DNA of 64,000 bases from Odontocerum albicorne (lineage: Eukaryota; Arthropoda; Insecta; Trichoptera; Odontoceridae), in NCBI GenBank assembly GCA_949825065.1, contig OX463852.1, positions 17,944,189 through 18,008,188 on the forward strand. The letters run 5' to 3'. Positions 53,676-62,512 of the stretch are shown in pieces. The notes under the pieces are model-generated. The model had not been told where the DNA came from, ran no database searches, and worked only from the letters and a program-made list of their open reading frames with translations. Each line of letters starts with the position of its first letter. Positions within the stretch are counted from its first letter, which is position 1. The translations under genes were made by a program, and so were the position numbers.

Positions 53676-54965
53676 ATGATGCGGAAAGGGATCGTATGCG
53701 ATCTCGTTGACGGGGTATACGTGCCGCAAACCCCTGAGGGGTCAGTGGCGCAACGATGGGAAATTCCGCGGGCACCTGCCAAAAGGCGGCAGGATGCCGG
53801 ACCCGATGACGTGGTCCAGTCAAACAAATATGCTTGCCTCCGGGAGGTGACGGAAGAGGAACCCTGCGTAGCACGCAGGGTATACTCTAAATCGAAGATA
53901 CCGCCGGTGGTTATCACTCTCGGCGAGATAACCCACGGAAATCTTATTGGCCTGATCCGTGAAAACGCGAAAGGCCAATTCGAGATGAAGTACACCGGGA
54001 AGGGGACCGCGAAAATCACGGTCCACTCCGTCGAGGATCACGATGCCCTCGTAAAGGGACTCGACGATAAGGAAAAAGATTTCCACACGTTCACCAAGGT
54101 GGACGAGAAGACCAAAAGGTCAGTAATCCGGGGACTACCAGATATCCCTACGGAAGAGATCGCCGCCGATCTCGCCGTGCAGGGATTCCCTGCGCAAAAG
54201 GTCGTCAAGATGACGACCAAGACAGGCGCGCCCATGTACCTTGCCCATTTTGGGAAGGTTACCGATATGGGTAAACTTAAGGCGACTTTGAAGTTCCTCT
54301 GCTACTGTAGAGTGACCCTCGTCAAATACCGACCCAAGAAAGGTCTTGGCACGCAGTGCTTCCGGTGCCAGTCACTGGGGCACGCTTCATCAAACTGTCA
54401 CCATCGAGCCCGATGCGTCAAGTGCACCGAGTTCCACCTGACAGCCGAGTGTCCCAAGACAAAGGAGACGCCGGCTACTTGCGCCAATTGCGGTGGTAAT
54501 CACCCCGCAAACTACTCGAAGTGCCCTACAAGGCAAGCATACGCGGAATCAATCGCCCGCCGGATGGCACCACGTGTGACACCGGGTCGCTCATGGAGCG
54601 GCGTCGTGACGGGCGCGGGGAAGACGCTTCCCACCCAAATAAATCAGGCCGCCGCGCGGAACGCCCGCGCTTCGCAGCCTATCGCTGGCGCAAACGCTCA
54701 CGAAGCCGCGCAACACGCGAATACCCAACATCAGAACGCGCAGCGTGAAAACTACGCCCACCCGAGAGATCCAAGGAACGGCCGCCGACCACCGCTGCTG
54801 CCGACTCCTGAACCCGTTGGACCGCACCGCATGGGCGGCGAGATGGCTGAGCTGGCCCAGATCGTTCGTCTGCTCATGCAGATGGGGCCGAGGCTGGCAC
54901 AATGCAGGGACAAAATCGAGAAGGCGTTTCTCATCGTCGAACTGATGGAACAGCTCAATGGCTAG
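53676..54965 (+). CDS. Jockey ORF1: Gag-like nucleic-acid-binding protein (element A)
   Basis: 429 aa from the adjacent double ATG, the same length as in B. An alternative ATG at 53571 would give 464 aa, but the extension is not conserved in B (in-frame TAG) and is not preferred. It has the PRE_C2HC-like domain and the same three zinc knuckles with all Cys/His residues present, and the same C-terminal leucine-rich helix. Changes from B are scattered (for example 'LKATLKFLC' versus 'LKVTLRFLC'). The last 8 nt overlap ORF2. B's insertion left this frame untouched but cut it off from the element's 5' end. Confidence 0.94.
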   Translation: MMRKGIVCDLVDGVYVPQTPEGSVAQRWEIPRAPAKRRQDAGPDDVVQSNKYACLREVTEEEPCVARRVYSKSKIPPVVITLGEITHGNLIGLIRENAKGQFEMKYTGKGTAKITVHSVEDHDALVKGLDDKEKDFHTFTKVDEKTKRSVIRGLPDIPTEEIAADLAVQGFPAQKVVKMTTKTGAPMYLAHFGKVTDMGKLKATLKFLCYCRVTLVKYRPKKGLGTQCFRCQSLGHASSNCHHRARCVKCTEFHLTAECPKTKETPATCANCGGNHPANYSKCPTRQAYAESIARRMAPRVTPGRSWSGVVTGAGKTLPTQINQAAARNARASQPIAGANAHEAAQHANTQHQNAQRENYAHPRDPRNGRRPPLLPTPEPVGPHRMGGEMAELAQIVRLLMQMGPRLAQCRDKIEKAFLIVELMEQLNG

Positions 54966-57741
54966 AATGGGGGCCCCGACCAGCGCGTCATCCTCCCGCG
55001 GGGAAATCAGAGCCCTCACCTGGAACGCCCGCGGACTCTACAACAAGGCGGACGAACTCACGCTTCTGATCGGTGAGAAAAACATTGACATAATATTCAT
55101 CACGGAAACTATGCTCACACAAAAGAAACACCTGAGAATACCCGGCTACTCCCTGTACCGAAATGATCGCGCTACTAAGGGAGGAGGCACGGCGATCCTC
55201 ATTAGAGACACTATACCCCACACACTCCTATCGGATCCCATCTGGATCGCTCTGGAAGCGACTGCGGTCAGACTAGAAACTGACAGCAATCCGATAACAC
55301 TCATAGCAGCATATTGCAAACCGAATGTTGTGCTTGAAACTCGGGATCTGAGGAAGGCATTCGCGATGGGGCCGCGGGTCATATTGGCCAGCGACCTCAA
55401 CGCGAAGCACTCTTCGTGGAGCCAGGGTTGTGAGAATAACAACGGAAAAACACTCTTCAGGTACATAGAATCGACGCAGCACACGCTACACCACCCCGAC
55501 AAGCCCACTCGATACGGAGCGAGGGGGCAAAGGCCGTCCACCCTTGACCTGGTGATCGAAAAGGGTCATGCGGGGGTTGCCGGAATGGAGGTGATAAATG
55601 CACTTTCATCGGACCACCTCCCGGTGTACTTCACCATAGGGGAGCGCATCACCTGCCCCCCGAGGACGGTGTACGACTACCAGGGTGCGGACTGGGCGGG
55701 CTACAAGACGCACATAAACACACAGCTATATTTAACATCATCCACTTTCAAGTCTCCAGAGGAAATAGATGACGCGGTAAACACCTTAACGCACATCATC
55801 GAAGAAGCTCGTGATACCTACATACCACTTAAAAATGTCACTCCACACCGTGCCAAACTTCCGCCGGAAATTATCACACTCATCCAAATAAAGAACAGGC
55901 TTCAGAAACACTACAGAGGTACACACCACCCCGTAGATAAAGTAGCGTTAAACTCACTGCGGAACGAAATCAAAAAACACATTAGAGAACACAAAAACGC
56001 CTCTTGGGACACGAAATTAAAAGACATCAAGCCAGGGGAAGACACACTTTGGAAGATCGCAAAGGGAATAAGGAAGCGACACGAAGACATACCACCTCTA
56101 CTCACCCCCACTCATACTGCTACATCACACGTAGAAAAGGCAAACGCACTAGCAGACGCATACGAGCACACTTATACGTTAACATCGCACTTCCGGGACT
56201 CAGACCCAGACCGCGCAGTGCAAGAATCACTCGACGAATTCAACACTCGTTCCGCAGACATCGCACGTCAAGAATACACGCTCACTACACCGGCGGAAGT
56301 CCAAAAAATCATTAAAGCCCTCAAAAATAATAAAGCACCAGGACTAGACCATTTACACAATACACTTATTAAACACATTCCGACACGCGCAATCATACAA
56401 TTAGCTAAAATATTTAACGCGTGCCTACACACCGGTCATTTCCCATCTAGGTGGAAAATGGCCGTAATAGTACCGATACACAAGCCGAACAAGGACAAAA
56501 GCAACCCATCCAGTTACAGACCCATAAGCCTCCTCCCGGTTCTTGGAAAAGTCCTGGAGAAGGTGATACTGAACAGGTACACTCCATATCATACCCAGCA
56601 CAATACTCTACAACACGAGCAATTCGGCTTTAGAACACAGCACTCCACCGTTCACCAACTAACCCGCGTGGTCGAGGACGTGTCGATGGGCTTCAATATG
56701 AATCGTTACACGGGTATGGTCCTGCTGGACCTGGAGAAGGCCTTCGACACGGTCTGGCACGACGGCTTAATACACAAAATGATTGAGACGGGCACACCGT
56801 CTTACATCATACAGATTCTACGCTCCTACCTATCCGAGCGACAATTTGTCGTTCGGGTGAGCGGGGGGCTCTCCACCCCCAGAAATATCCCAATGGGAGT
56901 GCCCCAGGGCAGCCTGATCGGACCGCACCTGTTCGCTCTATACACGCACGATATTCCGGTACCGGAAAATTGCTCCGTCGCCCTCTTCGCGGACGACGCA
57001 GCTTGTTACGCACGATCCTCACACCCCATCAGGGCGAGTGAATACCTCCAGAGGGCCTTGGATACCTTGGCAAAATACTATCGAAAGTGGCGCCTAAAGA
57101 TCAACGACGGCAAGACAGAGGCGGTCATGTTCGCAAAACGGAGGGTGGGCAGCCTCCCCCTCTTGAGGATGGGAAACAGCGCTGTGGAATGGCGTAAGTC
57201 GGTTAAATACCTCGGGGTCCATATGGACTCCACACTTTCGTGGAGGCTCCACACCGGTGAAGCCAGAAAGAAAGCAGTCGCAGCCTTCGCAGCGCTGAGA
57301 CCCATCTTCAGCCGAAATTCCTTCTTATCTCGGAAAAACAAACTACTGGTGTACAAACTCATAGTGCGTCCGGTAATAACATACGCGGCACCCGTCTGGG
57401 GCAGCATTCCAGATTATATTTACAACACGCTCCAGACGGCACAGAACAAAGCACTTAAAATCATCTATAAGACAAAGCCGGGCGCAAATCTTAAGAAACT
57501 ACACCAGAGAACAAAAGAGGACTCCATTAAGGAGTACTGCCACAAAATGACACTGGACTTCTACAGTAAAATATATCTAAATTCGCACTCAAACCCGCTC
57601 ATCGCAAAACTCGGGCGTCATAAGAGACTGGATGAACTACCTTTCAGATACAAACACAGACTCCCAAACCACATCATTCTCAGCCGATCGGAAGCGGAGA
57701 GAGATCTCGAACATGACGAGGGCCAGGGAGGACAAGCGTAA
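54958..57741 (+). CDS. Jockey ORF2: endonuclease-reverse transcriptase (element A)
   Basis: 927 aa, collinear with B and about 96% identical by rough count. Endonuclease motifs include 'LTWNARGL', 'ITET', 'STLDLVIEKG' and 'SSDHLPVYF'. The catalytic-loop sequence is 'ASDLNAKHSSW' instead of B's 'AGDLN': the Asp is kept but the preceding Gly is Ser, which could reduce activity (inference). RT motifs 'LLDLEKAFDTVWH' (about 589), 'GVPQGSLIGP' and 'LFADDAACYA' (Asp codons 56992 and 56995, residues 679-680) are intact. Start ATG at 54958 lies within the ORF1 end; the second Met, 'MG', is three codons on. The frame is complete, with no stops. Confidence 0.96.
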   Translation: MARMGAPTSASSSRGEIRALTWNARGLYNKADELTLLIGEKNIDIIFITETMLTQKKHLRIPGYSLYRNDRATKGGGTAILIRDTIPHTLLSDPIWIALEATAVRLETDSNPITLIAAYCKPNVVLETRDLRKAFAMGPRVILASDLNAKHSSWSQGCENNNGKTLFRYIESTQHTLHHPDKPTRYGARGQRPSTLDLVIEKGHAGVAGMEVINALSSDHLPVYFTIGERITCPPRTVYDYQGADWAGYKTHINTQLYLTSSTFKSPEEIDDAVNTLTHIIEEARDTYIPLKNVTPHRAKLPPEIITLIQIKNRLQKHYRGTHHPVDKVALNSLRNEIKKHIREHKNASWDTKLKDIKPGEDTLWKIAKGIRKRHEDIPPLLTPTHTATSHVEKANALADAYEHTYTLTSHFRDSDPDRAVQESLDEFNTRSADIARQEYTLTTPAEVQKIIKALKNNKAPGLDHLHNTLIKHIPTRAIIQLAKIFNACLHTGHFPSRWKMAVIVPIHKPNKDKSNPSSYRPISLLPVLGKVLEKVILNRYTPYHTQHNTLQHEQFGFRTQHSTVHQLTRVVEDVSMGFNMNRYTGMVLLDLEKAFDTVWHDGLIHKMIETGTPSYIIQILRSYLSERQFVVRVSGGLSTPRNIPMGVPQGSLIGPHLFALYTHDIPVPENCSVALFADDAACYARSSHPIRASEYLQRALDTLAKYYRKWRLKINDGKTEAVMFAKRRVGSLPLLRMGNSAVEWRKSVKYLGVHMDSTLSWRLHTGEARKKAVAAFAALRPIFSRNSFLSRKNKLLVYKLIVRPVITYAAPVWGSIPDYIYNTLQTAQNKALKIIYKTKPGANLKKLHQRTKEDSIKEYCHKMTLDFYSKIYLNSHSNPLIAKLGRHKRLDELPFRYKHRLPNHIILSRSEAERDLEHDEGQGGQA

Positions 57742-58558
57742 CGGGGCCTTTATCACTGGCACTGGTATATAATCTTATCCGCTAAATGTATAAAGTCACA
57801 GACAACTCGATACTGCCCAGCGTTTTAACATTGCAGATCCAGAGGAGCGGCCGGGACACGACGCGCCACCGGGACCGATGGGCGGTACGCGGCTGAAGGA
57901 GAAAATTAAGAGGGGCGAACCATCGCCTGGACATCAAGACACATTATACACACTACAACACTCACACTCCACTAACAAACCGAATGTGTTAATATCACAG
58001 AACGGTAGAGCCCAGAGGTCCTCTGAAGCTCGACTTCCCTCGGTGAGTTTTCTGCGGTTTTCTCACCGAATATGTCTTCAATACATATGCAAATGCGGGG
58101 AAGCTCCAATCATACAGGCCGCAGCTGATACCTTCCCATCCCCACACTCTACACCTACACTTGATCTTATAAATATATGTAATTATTCTCCTTAAAGGTC
58201 TAGCAGGGTGGTACAGGGTGGTGGTATAGGGTGGCTACTCTTACTCTTATTCACTTCGATAGTCTACAAAGTAAACTAATCTACAAAGGTAATGATAAGG
58301 AGCAAAGAAAGCTCAGCTAAAACTTAGAAGAAAGCGAGAAATCAGAATCGGAATCAAGTGCTCATCGAGCCAAAAATAAAATGAGATTATCACACAAATA
58401 CTTAATATAAGTATACATATATAAATAACACAATCACACATATGACACAACAGTGGAAAAGGTATTCCCTCAAATCACTGACAAATGATCGATGACGCAG
58501 TTAAATGCGCACGCTTAAAATTTTAGTAAAAGAAAAAGAACTCGTCAAAGGAAGGAAA
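57742..58558 (+). other. 3' UTR of element A
   Basis: Homologous to B's 3' UTR in inverted position, with the CGGTGAG...CTCACCG hairpin at 58041-58068. It ends without B's CAT repeat. A 105-aa open stretch at 57878-58195 also exists; it is UTR, not a gene. Confidence 0.75.
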
Positions 58559-58570
58559 GAGTCACTTGAA
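58559..58570. repeat. Target-site duplication of element A, right
   Basis: GAGTCACTTGAA, matching 48221-48232. Confidence 0.9.
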
Positions 58571-59014
58571 TAGGCATGGAACTTGTGGTTTGTCATCGCA
58601 CGTATTGACAATACTATACCGAACGTGAAGAGATAATAACACCAGTGCTAGTGAAAATTGTTACGAGATGAACTATTTCTCATTCTCTACGTTCAAGTAG
58701 ACAAGCTCAAACTTTTTTTTTACGTCGTCTTTTTAATGTCCATGCAGTTAGACTCATGTAGTTACCAACTAATGTGACACTCGCTGTGTACTCATAACTG
58801 ACATCTTTTAAAAAGTGGCTGAAAAAACTTTTTATTTCAGGTTAGTTACGTATTTCATTTCCGATTTCCCTTTACTCTACACAATCCCTTCTTATTTCAT
58901 TTGATTGATAATATCTCATATTTATTTTTATTGCCTATATTGTTCATGAATTTTGTACAGGTGAATATCGATTTGAATAATTTTTGTGACCATGTAATTT
59001 ATTTTATTTACTTT
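58571..59014. other. Flank, nothing recognised
   Basis: 'aggcatggaacttgtggttt' at 58571 is faintly like the SINE-B 'gtgcctac...' region in reverse but too short to call. AT-rich otherwise. Confidence 0.45.
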
Positions 59015-59095
59015 TGCCTGGTTGGTTGGAAAAGGTTGTTACCTGGTAATAAGCTCGGCAGATTATTTGGCAATGAAGTGTTACATAAATAAATA
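59015..59095 (+). mobile_element. SINE-A tail fragment
   Basis: 'gcctggttggttggaaaagg', 'tgttacctggtaataagctc' and a final (AAAT) run. The head is missing. Confidence 0.6.
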
Positions 59096-59154
59096 AACTC
59101 TTTCGTCAGACAAATATCCTTTTTTTCATTTACTGGTATCATGAGAAATTGCAA

Positions 59155-59210
59155 ATAAGTCCCCATACATCGCGATCGACACTCTTATCAACTAGGTCAT
59201 GGAGGTTATT
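59155..59210 (-). mobile_element. SINE-A head fragment
   Basis: 'tatcaactaggtcatggagg' on the plus strand is the complement of the SINE-A box A region. Nothing else of the element is present. Confidence 0.55.
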
Positions 59211-59824
59211 AATTCGGAACTCAGGACCAATGAATGATACACATATTTTTAGTGTATTCTTCCCCGTTCCTTATAATAATGGACGTACTGTAGATAATCT
59301 TATATCTATGATTTATGTAGGTAGGTATATAACATAAATTCGACACACAGATGTAATACCACGGCGCAGAATGATGTCATGAAACACGACGGCGAAAAAA
59401 AAGAAGAAAAAACACAACAACGTAATAAACAAAATAAATGGCGCGGGGACTGGTATTTGAAAGCTGGTTTTTATAAGGCAATAAAAAACTTGGCGCGCTG
59501 CGTCGCTCAAAAAGAGAATGTAAAGAGTAAACAGCGATCTGTGGACAGGGCTGACTCGAGGTTCATGACTCGCATACAGTAAATATAATTAAGTGGTTTA
59601 AGGTCTAGAGTTAAAGCCTAGAAATTTGCCAGTATTTTCATAAGTTTCACGACTGTCACATCATCCCGTCTCATCATCCTCAGTAGCCATCGTCAACGGT
59701 TAGCATTCACGCGTTCAATTCCTGGCGGATTCACTTTCGGGCTGGTTTTACTCATAGACCGTTTTACACTTGAATTTGTGTTTTTCGGTAGGTATTTTAG
59801 TTACACAAAAATAGCGCGATGTAA
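59211..59824. other. Unassigned sequence
   Basis: A 67-aa Lys-rich frame (59379-59582) has no domain. No repeat recognised. Confidence 0.45.
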
Positions 59825-60065
59825 AACTCTGCCCAACGAAAGTCTACAGCAAATTAAACCTGCTGATCGATTTGAAACTTTGATCTCTTTGCCATCGAAA
59901 CTACAATATAATATTGATTTTTCAAGACTGTGTGCTTGCTGAAGTGCAACAACTTGCACACAATAAACCAATATAAGCACAGACGTCTTCCATCCACAGG
60001 ATGGTTGATAATAATACTCGATCACGAGGGATAGCCTATCGTATTGTATGTTATAACGAGAATTG
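59825..60065. repeat. Dispersed repeat E, copy 2
   Basis: Homologous, in the same orientation, to 13935-14165 (see that entry). Shared landmarks include 'cacacaataaaccaatataa' and 'tcatccacctataggttgg' versus 'ttccatccacaggatggttg'. Confidence 0.6.
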
Positions 60066-60625
60066 TATTCATTGCGATATGTGTTAGTTACTGACGAACC
60101 CATTGACGCGCTTTCATACTCCTTAGATCAGTTCGATATCCATATCAGTCCATTAACCCATCCCGTACTCATTCATCAGTCGACAATAATTAAGTGGAAA
60201 CGTGAAAAGTGGAAGATATACTCGTACATTATTGGTGTAGATAAAAAAACAAATAATAAAAAAAACTTGCAAAAAAGCCCAAATATAACACATTGACTGC
60301 TGAATAATTTCTTTTACAATTACTGTGCTGTGAAAATGTTAAAAAAGCAATTATAATATCATTCATTGCCATATGATCTTTACAATACCTATCAGCACCT
60401 ATTTACCCAAAGAAATTGGGAATAGGGCGACGATAGACATTTTGAGGACCCAACAGAAGTTTATATGAACGCATATAGACGTTTTCAGCACTGAACATGT
60501 CAAGGAAGTAATCAATGGACAGGAGAGGAAAAAGGATATTGGGAAAAAAGAATTATGAAAAGCCAGGAAGACATCCTAATGTTATTGAAAGAAAATGTGG
60601 TGTTCATTCGTTTCTTGAAGCACGT
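60066..60625. other. AT-rich sequence, nothing recognised
   Basis: TACTCGTA at 60219-60226; no gene or repeat seen. Confidence 0.5.
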
Positions 60626-60826
60626 TTCCGTTGTATATAGTACAATCTGGCGGGATTATTGTCATGTACCAATCTCTTCCAACCAACCAGAAATACGTTT
60701 AAGAGGCCTTAAGTGAAAACCAGACTGGATCTCTTTTTTAAATAAAATAGGTTCCGACTGGAATTGAACACGTAACCCTCAAGTTGCATGACAGGTGTCT
60801 TACCAACTAGGCCACGGAGGTAGTCT
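60626..60826 (-). mobile_element. SINE-A, best full-length copy
   Basis: Minus strand: head 'acctccgtggcctagttggt' (box A), box B 'GGTTACGTGTTCAATTCC', a T/A linker, 'ccagtctggttttcacttaa', 'ggcctcttaaacgtatttct', 'ggttggttggaagagattgg', and tail 'ccgccagattgtactatata'. At about 200 bp it serves as the reference for the family. The tail is shared with LINE-derived sequence, as expected for a SINE mobilised by a partner LINE. Confidence 0.88.
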
Positions 60827-61149
60827 GGTATTAGCTGGTATTTGGTGTCATTGTTCTCACCATCCATTTACTTTTTTTCATAAAGTTCCTTAAACAATAT
60901 ACGTTTCAATTCCTTTAATCCTACTTTGCCAAAAAGAAGAGTTAAAAAATATTTATTTTTGGCACTCGTACGTTTCATAGTTCAGAAGATGTTGCACGAT
61001 CAGCTAGTCTATTGGACCGCTACTGTCTGTGCATTCGAAGAGGCATGGGGCCGTGTAATTCAAAACAGGTAAAATAAAAAAAATATTACGTAATGGTGAA
61101 TGATTCAGGTATGTACAGTTGATTTATAAAAATAAAACAACTAGCCTCG
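60827..61149. other. AT-rich sequence, nothing recognised
   Basis: No feature beyond a CACTCGTA variant at about 60963. Confidence 0.5.
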
Positions 61150-61300
61150 ACGTGGAGCGACGAGTACGTCAGTCAAAGTATACGAATAATGGGGCCAGCA
61201 CTTAACAGCGAATAATAATAAAACAAAAAATGTATACGCTATATAGAGAGCACACTCCCCTCAAAAGTGCCTTAACTCAGGATTCGAACCCAATGTTATT
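61150..61300 (-). repeat. Family C repeat
   Basis: 'tatagagagcacactcccct' and 'taactcaggattcgaaccc' are the family C 3' block read on the minus strand, including the box B-like 'GGGTTCGAATCC'. Confidence 0.55.
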
Positions 61301-61339
61301 GAAATATTAAAACTATTAGGAAAAGGAACAAATAGAGTA

Positions 61340-61510
61340 AGGTGGTGGCTACGGCCATTATATTAGGAACTTCCCCGCATATTGCATACATTAAACACAT
61401 TTGGTAAGAAAACCGCATAAAACTCAAGAAAAGTTAACAACAAAGGAACTTTTGGAGATCTTCTGATGTATGATAGTAACACATTAGGCTTTAGGTGTAG
61501 TCTAGTGAAT
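61340..61510 (-). mobile_element. Old Jockey 3' UTR relic
   Basis: It matches 48830-49000 of element B in the same orientation: 'ggtggctacggccattatat', 'gaacttccccgcatattgca', 'aagaaaaccgcataaaactc' and 'agtaacacattaggctttag'. Divergence is much greater than between A and B, so the family has been active in this genome for a long time. Confidence 0.75.
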
Positions 61511-61529
61511 GTGTGTAGTGCGTATGAGT

Positions 61530-61700
61530 ATATACAAAACCATCACGTCGTCTTCCTATCAGGGTAGGTAGAAAGGAGAGAGCACAGACTTTTCTAGCGC
61601 GACAAAAATCTTTCCACTTTTTTACATCTATACATTTTCATACAGCTTCTACAATTCCTCATATATAATCATACATTTTGATAAGACTACTCAAAAAGCG
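61530..61700 (-). pseudogene. LINE family R 3' end
   Basis: 'tcgtcttcctatcagggtag' and 'gtagaaaggagagagcacag' read in reverse are the family R terminal segment; heavily decayed. Confidence 0.55.
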
Positions 61701-62014
61701 ATTTTTTTTTCAAGTACATCCTAAAGCTGCACACGCCACCTCAACAATTTGAACCTACATCAATCCAATTGAAATATTACTCGAGAAAACAAACGTTACA
61801 CAAAAATAAAGATCATCAATTCGTTAAATATGTATAACGCCATGACTGTTGCAATAACAAAATGAACTCGTTGAAATGATGAAAATATTCTGTTTTCAGC
61901 TAAGACCAATTGAAAAATCGACTGTAAATAAAATGGAATATTGTGAATAGCTTCGAGAATACGCAAATAAACAAATTTCTTATAAATCACAATTAACTTT
62001 AAAAGCGAGTTGTT
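61701..62014. other. AT-rich sequence, nothing recognised
   Basis: No convincing feature. Confidence 0.5.
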
Positions 62015-62180
62015 TGGTATCCGACAGGCTATGAACCAGCCAGATTGATGTTAAAGAGGTTTAAAATGAAAATTAGAGTCCTTTTTTTTTAAAGAATATC
62101 TGGGTTCCAACGGGAATCAAACCCACAACCCCGGGCTGGAAGACAGGTGCCTTACTAATAATGTCACTGAGGTGGATATA
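62015..62180 (-). mobile_element. SINE-A copy, degenerate tail
   Basis: Minus strand: head 'acctcagtgacattattagt', box B 'GTTGTGGGTTTGATTCCC', a long T/A linker, 'tctaattttcattttaaacc' and 'tctttaacatcaatctggct'. The 'ggaagagattgcc' part is lost. Confidence 0.7.
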
Positions 62181-62512
62181 TTCTCGGAGCCAAAACAATT
62201 CTGAAACTTTATACCATTTTCACTCTATGAAAGGGCCTGGAACTGATTTAGTACAAAACAGAGTATTTTAATGCACAATTCACCCAACTAGGATGATTTG
62301 TGCCACTGCACCACATGAAAGTCAAAAATGGTTTAATAATATATGAAAGATAAAAAAACAAACATTTTAGACAATTTAAAGTCTCAATTGATAAAATTTT
62401 AACAATTGATCTACTATATATGTGGAAAAGTCCTTCAGATAAATAAGAAACATATCATTCATTGGACGCGCCAAAAATATGGCGTTTAGTATATCAAATC
62501 TGTCACGTAAAG
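62181..62512. other. AT-rich sequence before satellite
   Basis: No gene or repeat. The edge of the array is at about 62510, where 'gtaaaggt' (as within the unit) jumps to 'caaccgaataac'. Confidence 0.5.

Larger units (their letters stand above)
48233..58558 (+). mobile_element. Jockey LINE element A (outer, interrupted)
   Basis: A full-length Jockey-clade non-LTR retrotransposon of about 5.15 kb, excluding the 5.2 kb inserted in its 5' UTR. It is bounded by the 12-bp duplication. Its 5' end (48233-48381) and the rest (53561-58558) align continuously with element B once B and one copy of the 14-bp duplication are removed. It carries ORF1 and ORF2 intact. The 3' end lacks a poly(A) tract and stops at 'aactcgtcaaaggaaggaaa'. 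It is about 96% identical to B at the ORF2 protein level by my rough count. Confidence 0.93.

Noticed and set aside
48221..58570. Assembly artefact (false inverted duplication)
   Set aside because: The two arms differ at many positions, and each element has its own distinct target duplication and 3' end, which an artefact would not produce.
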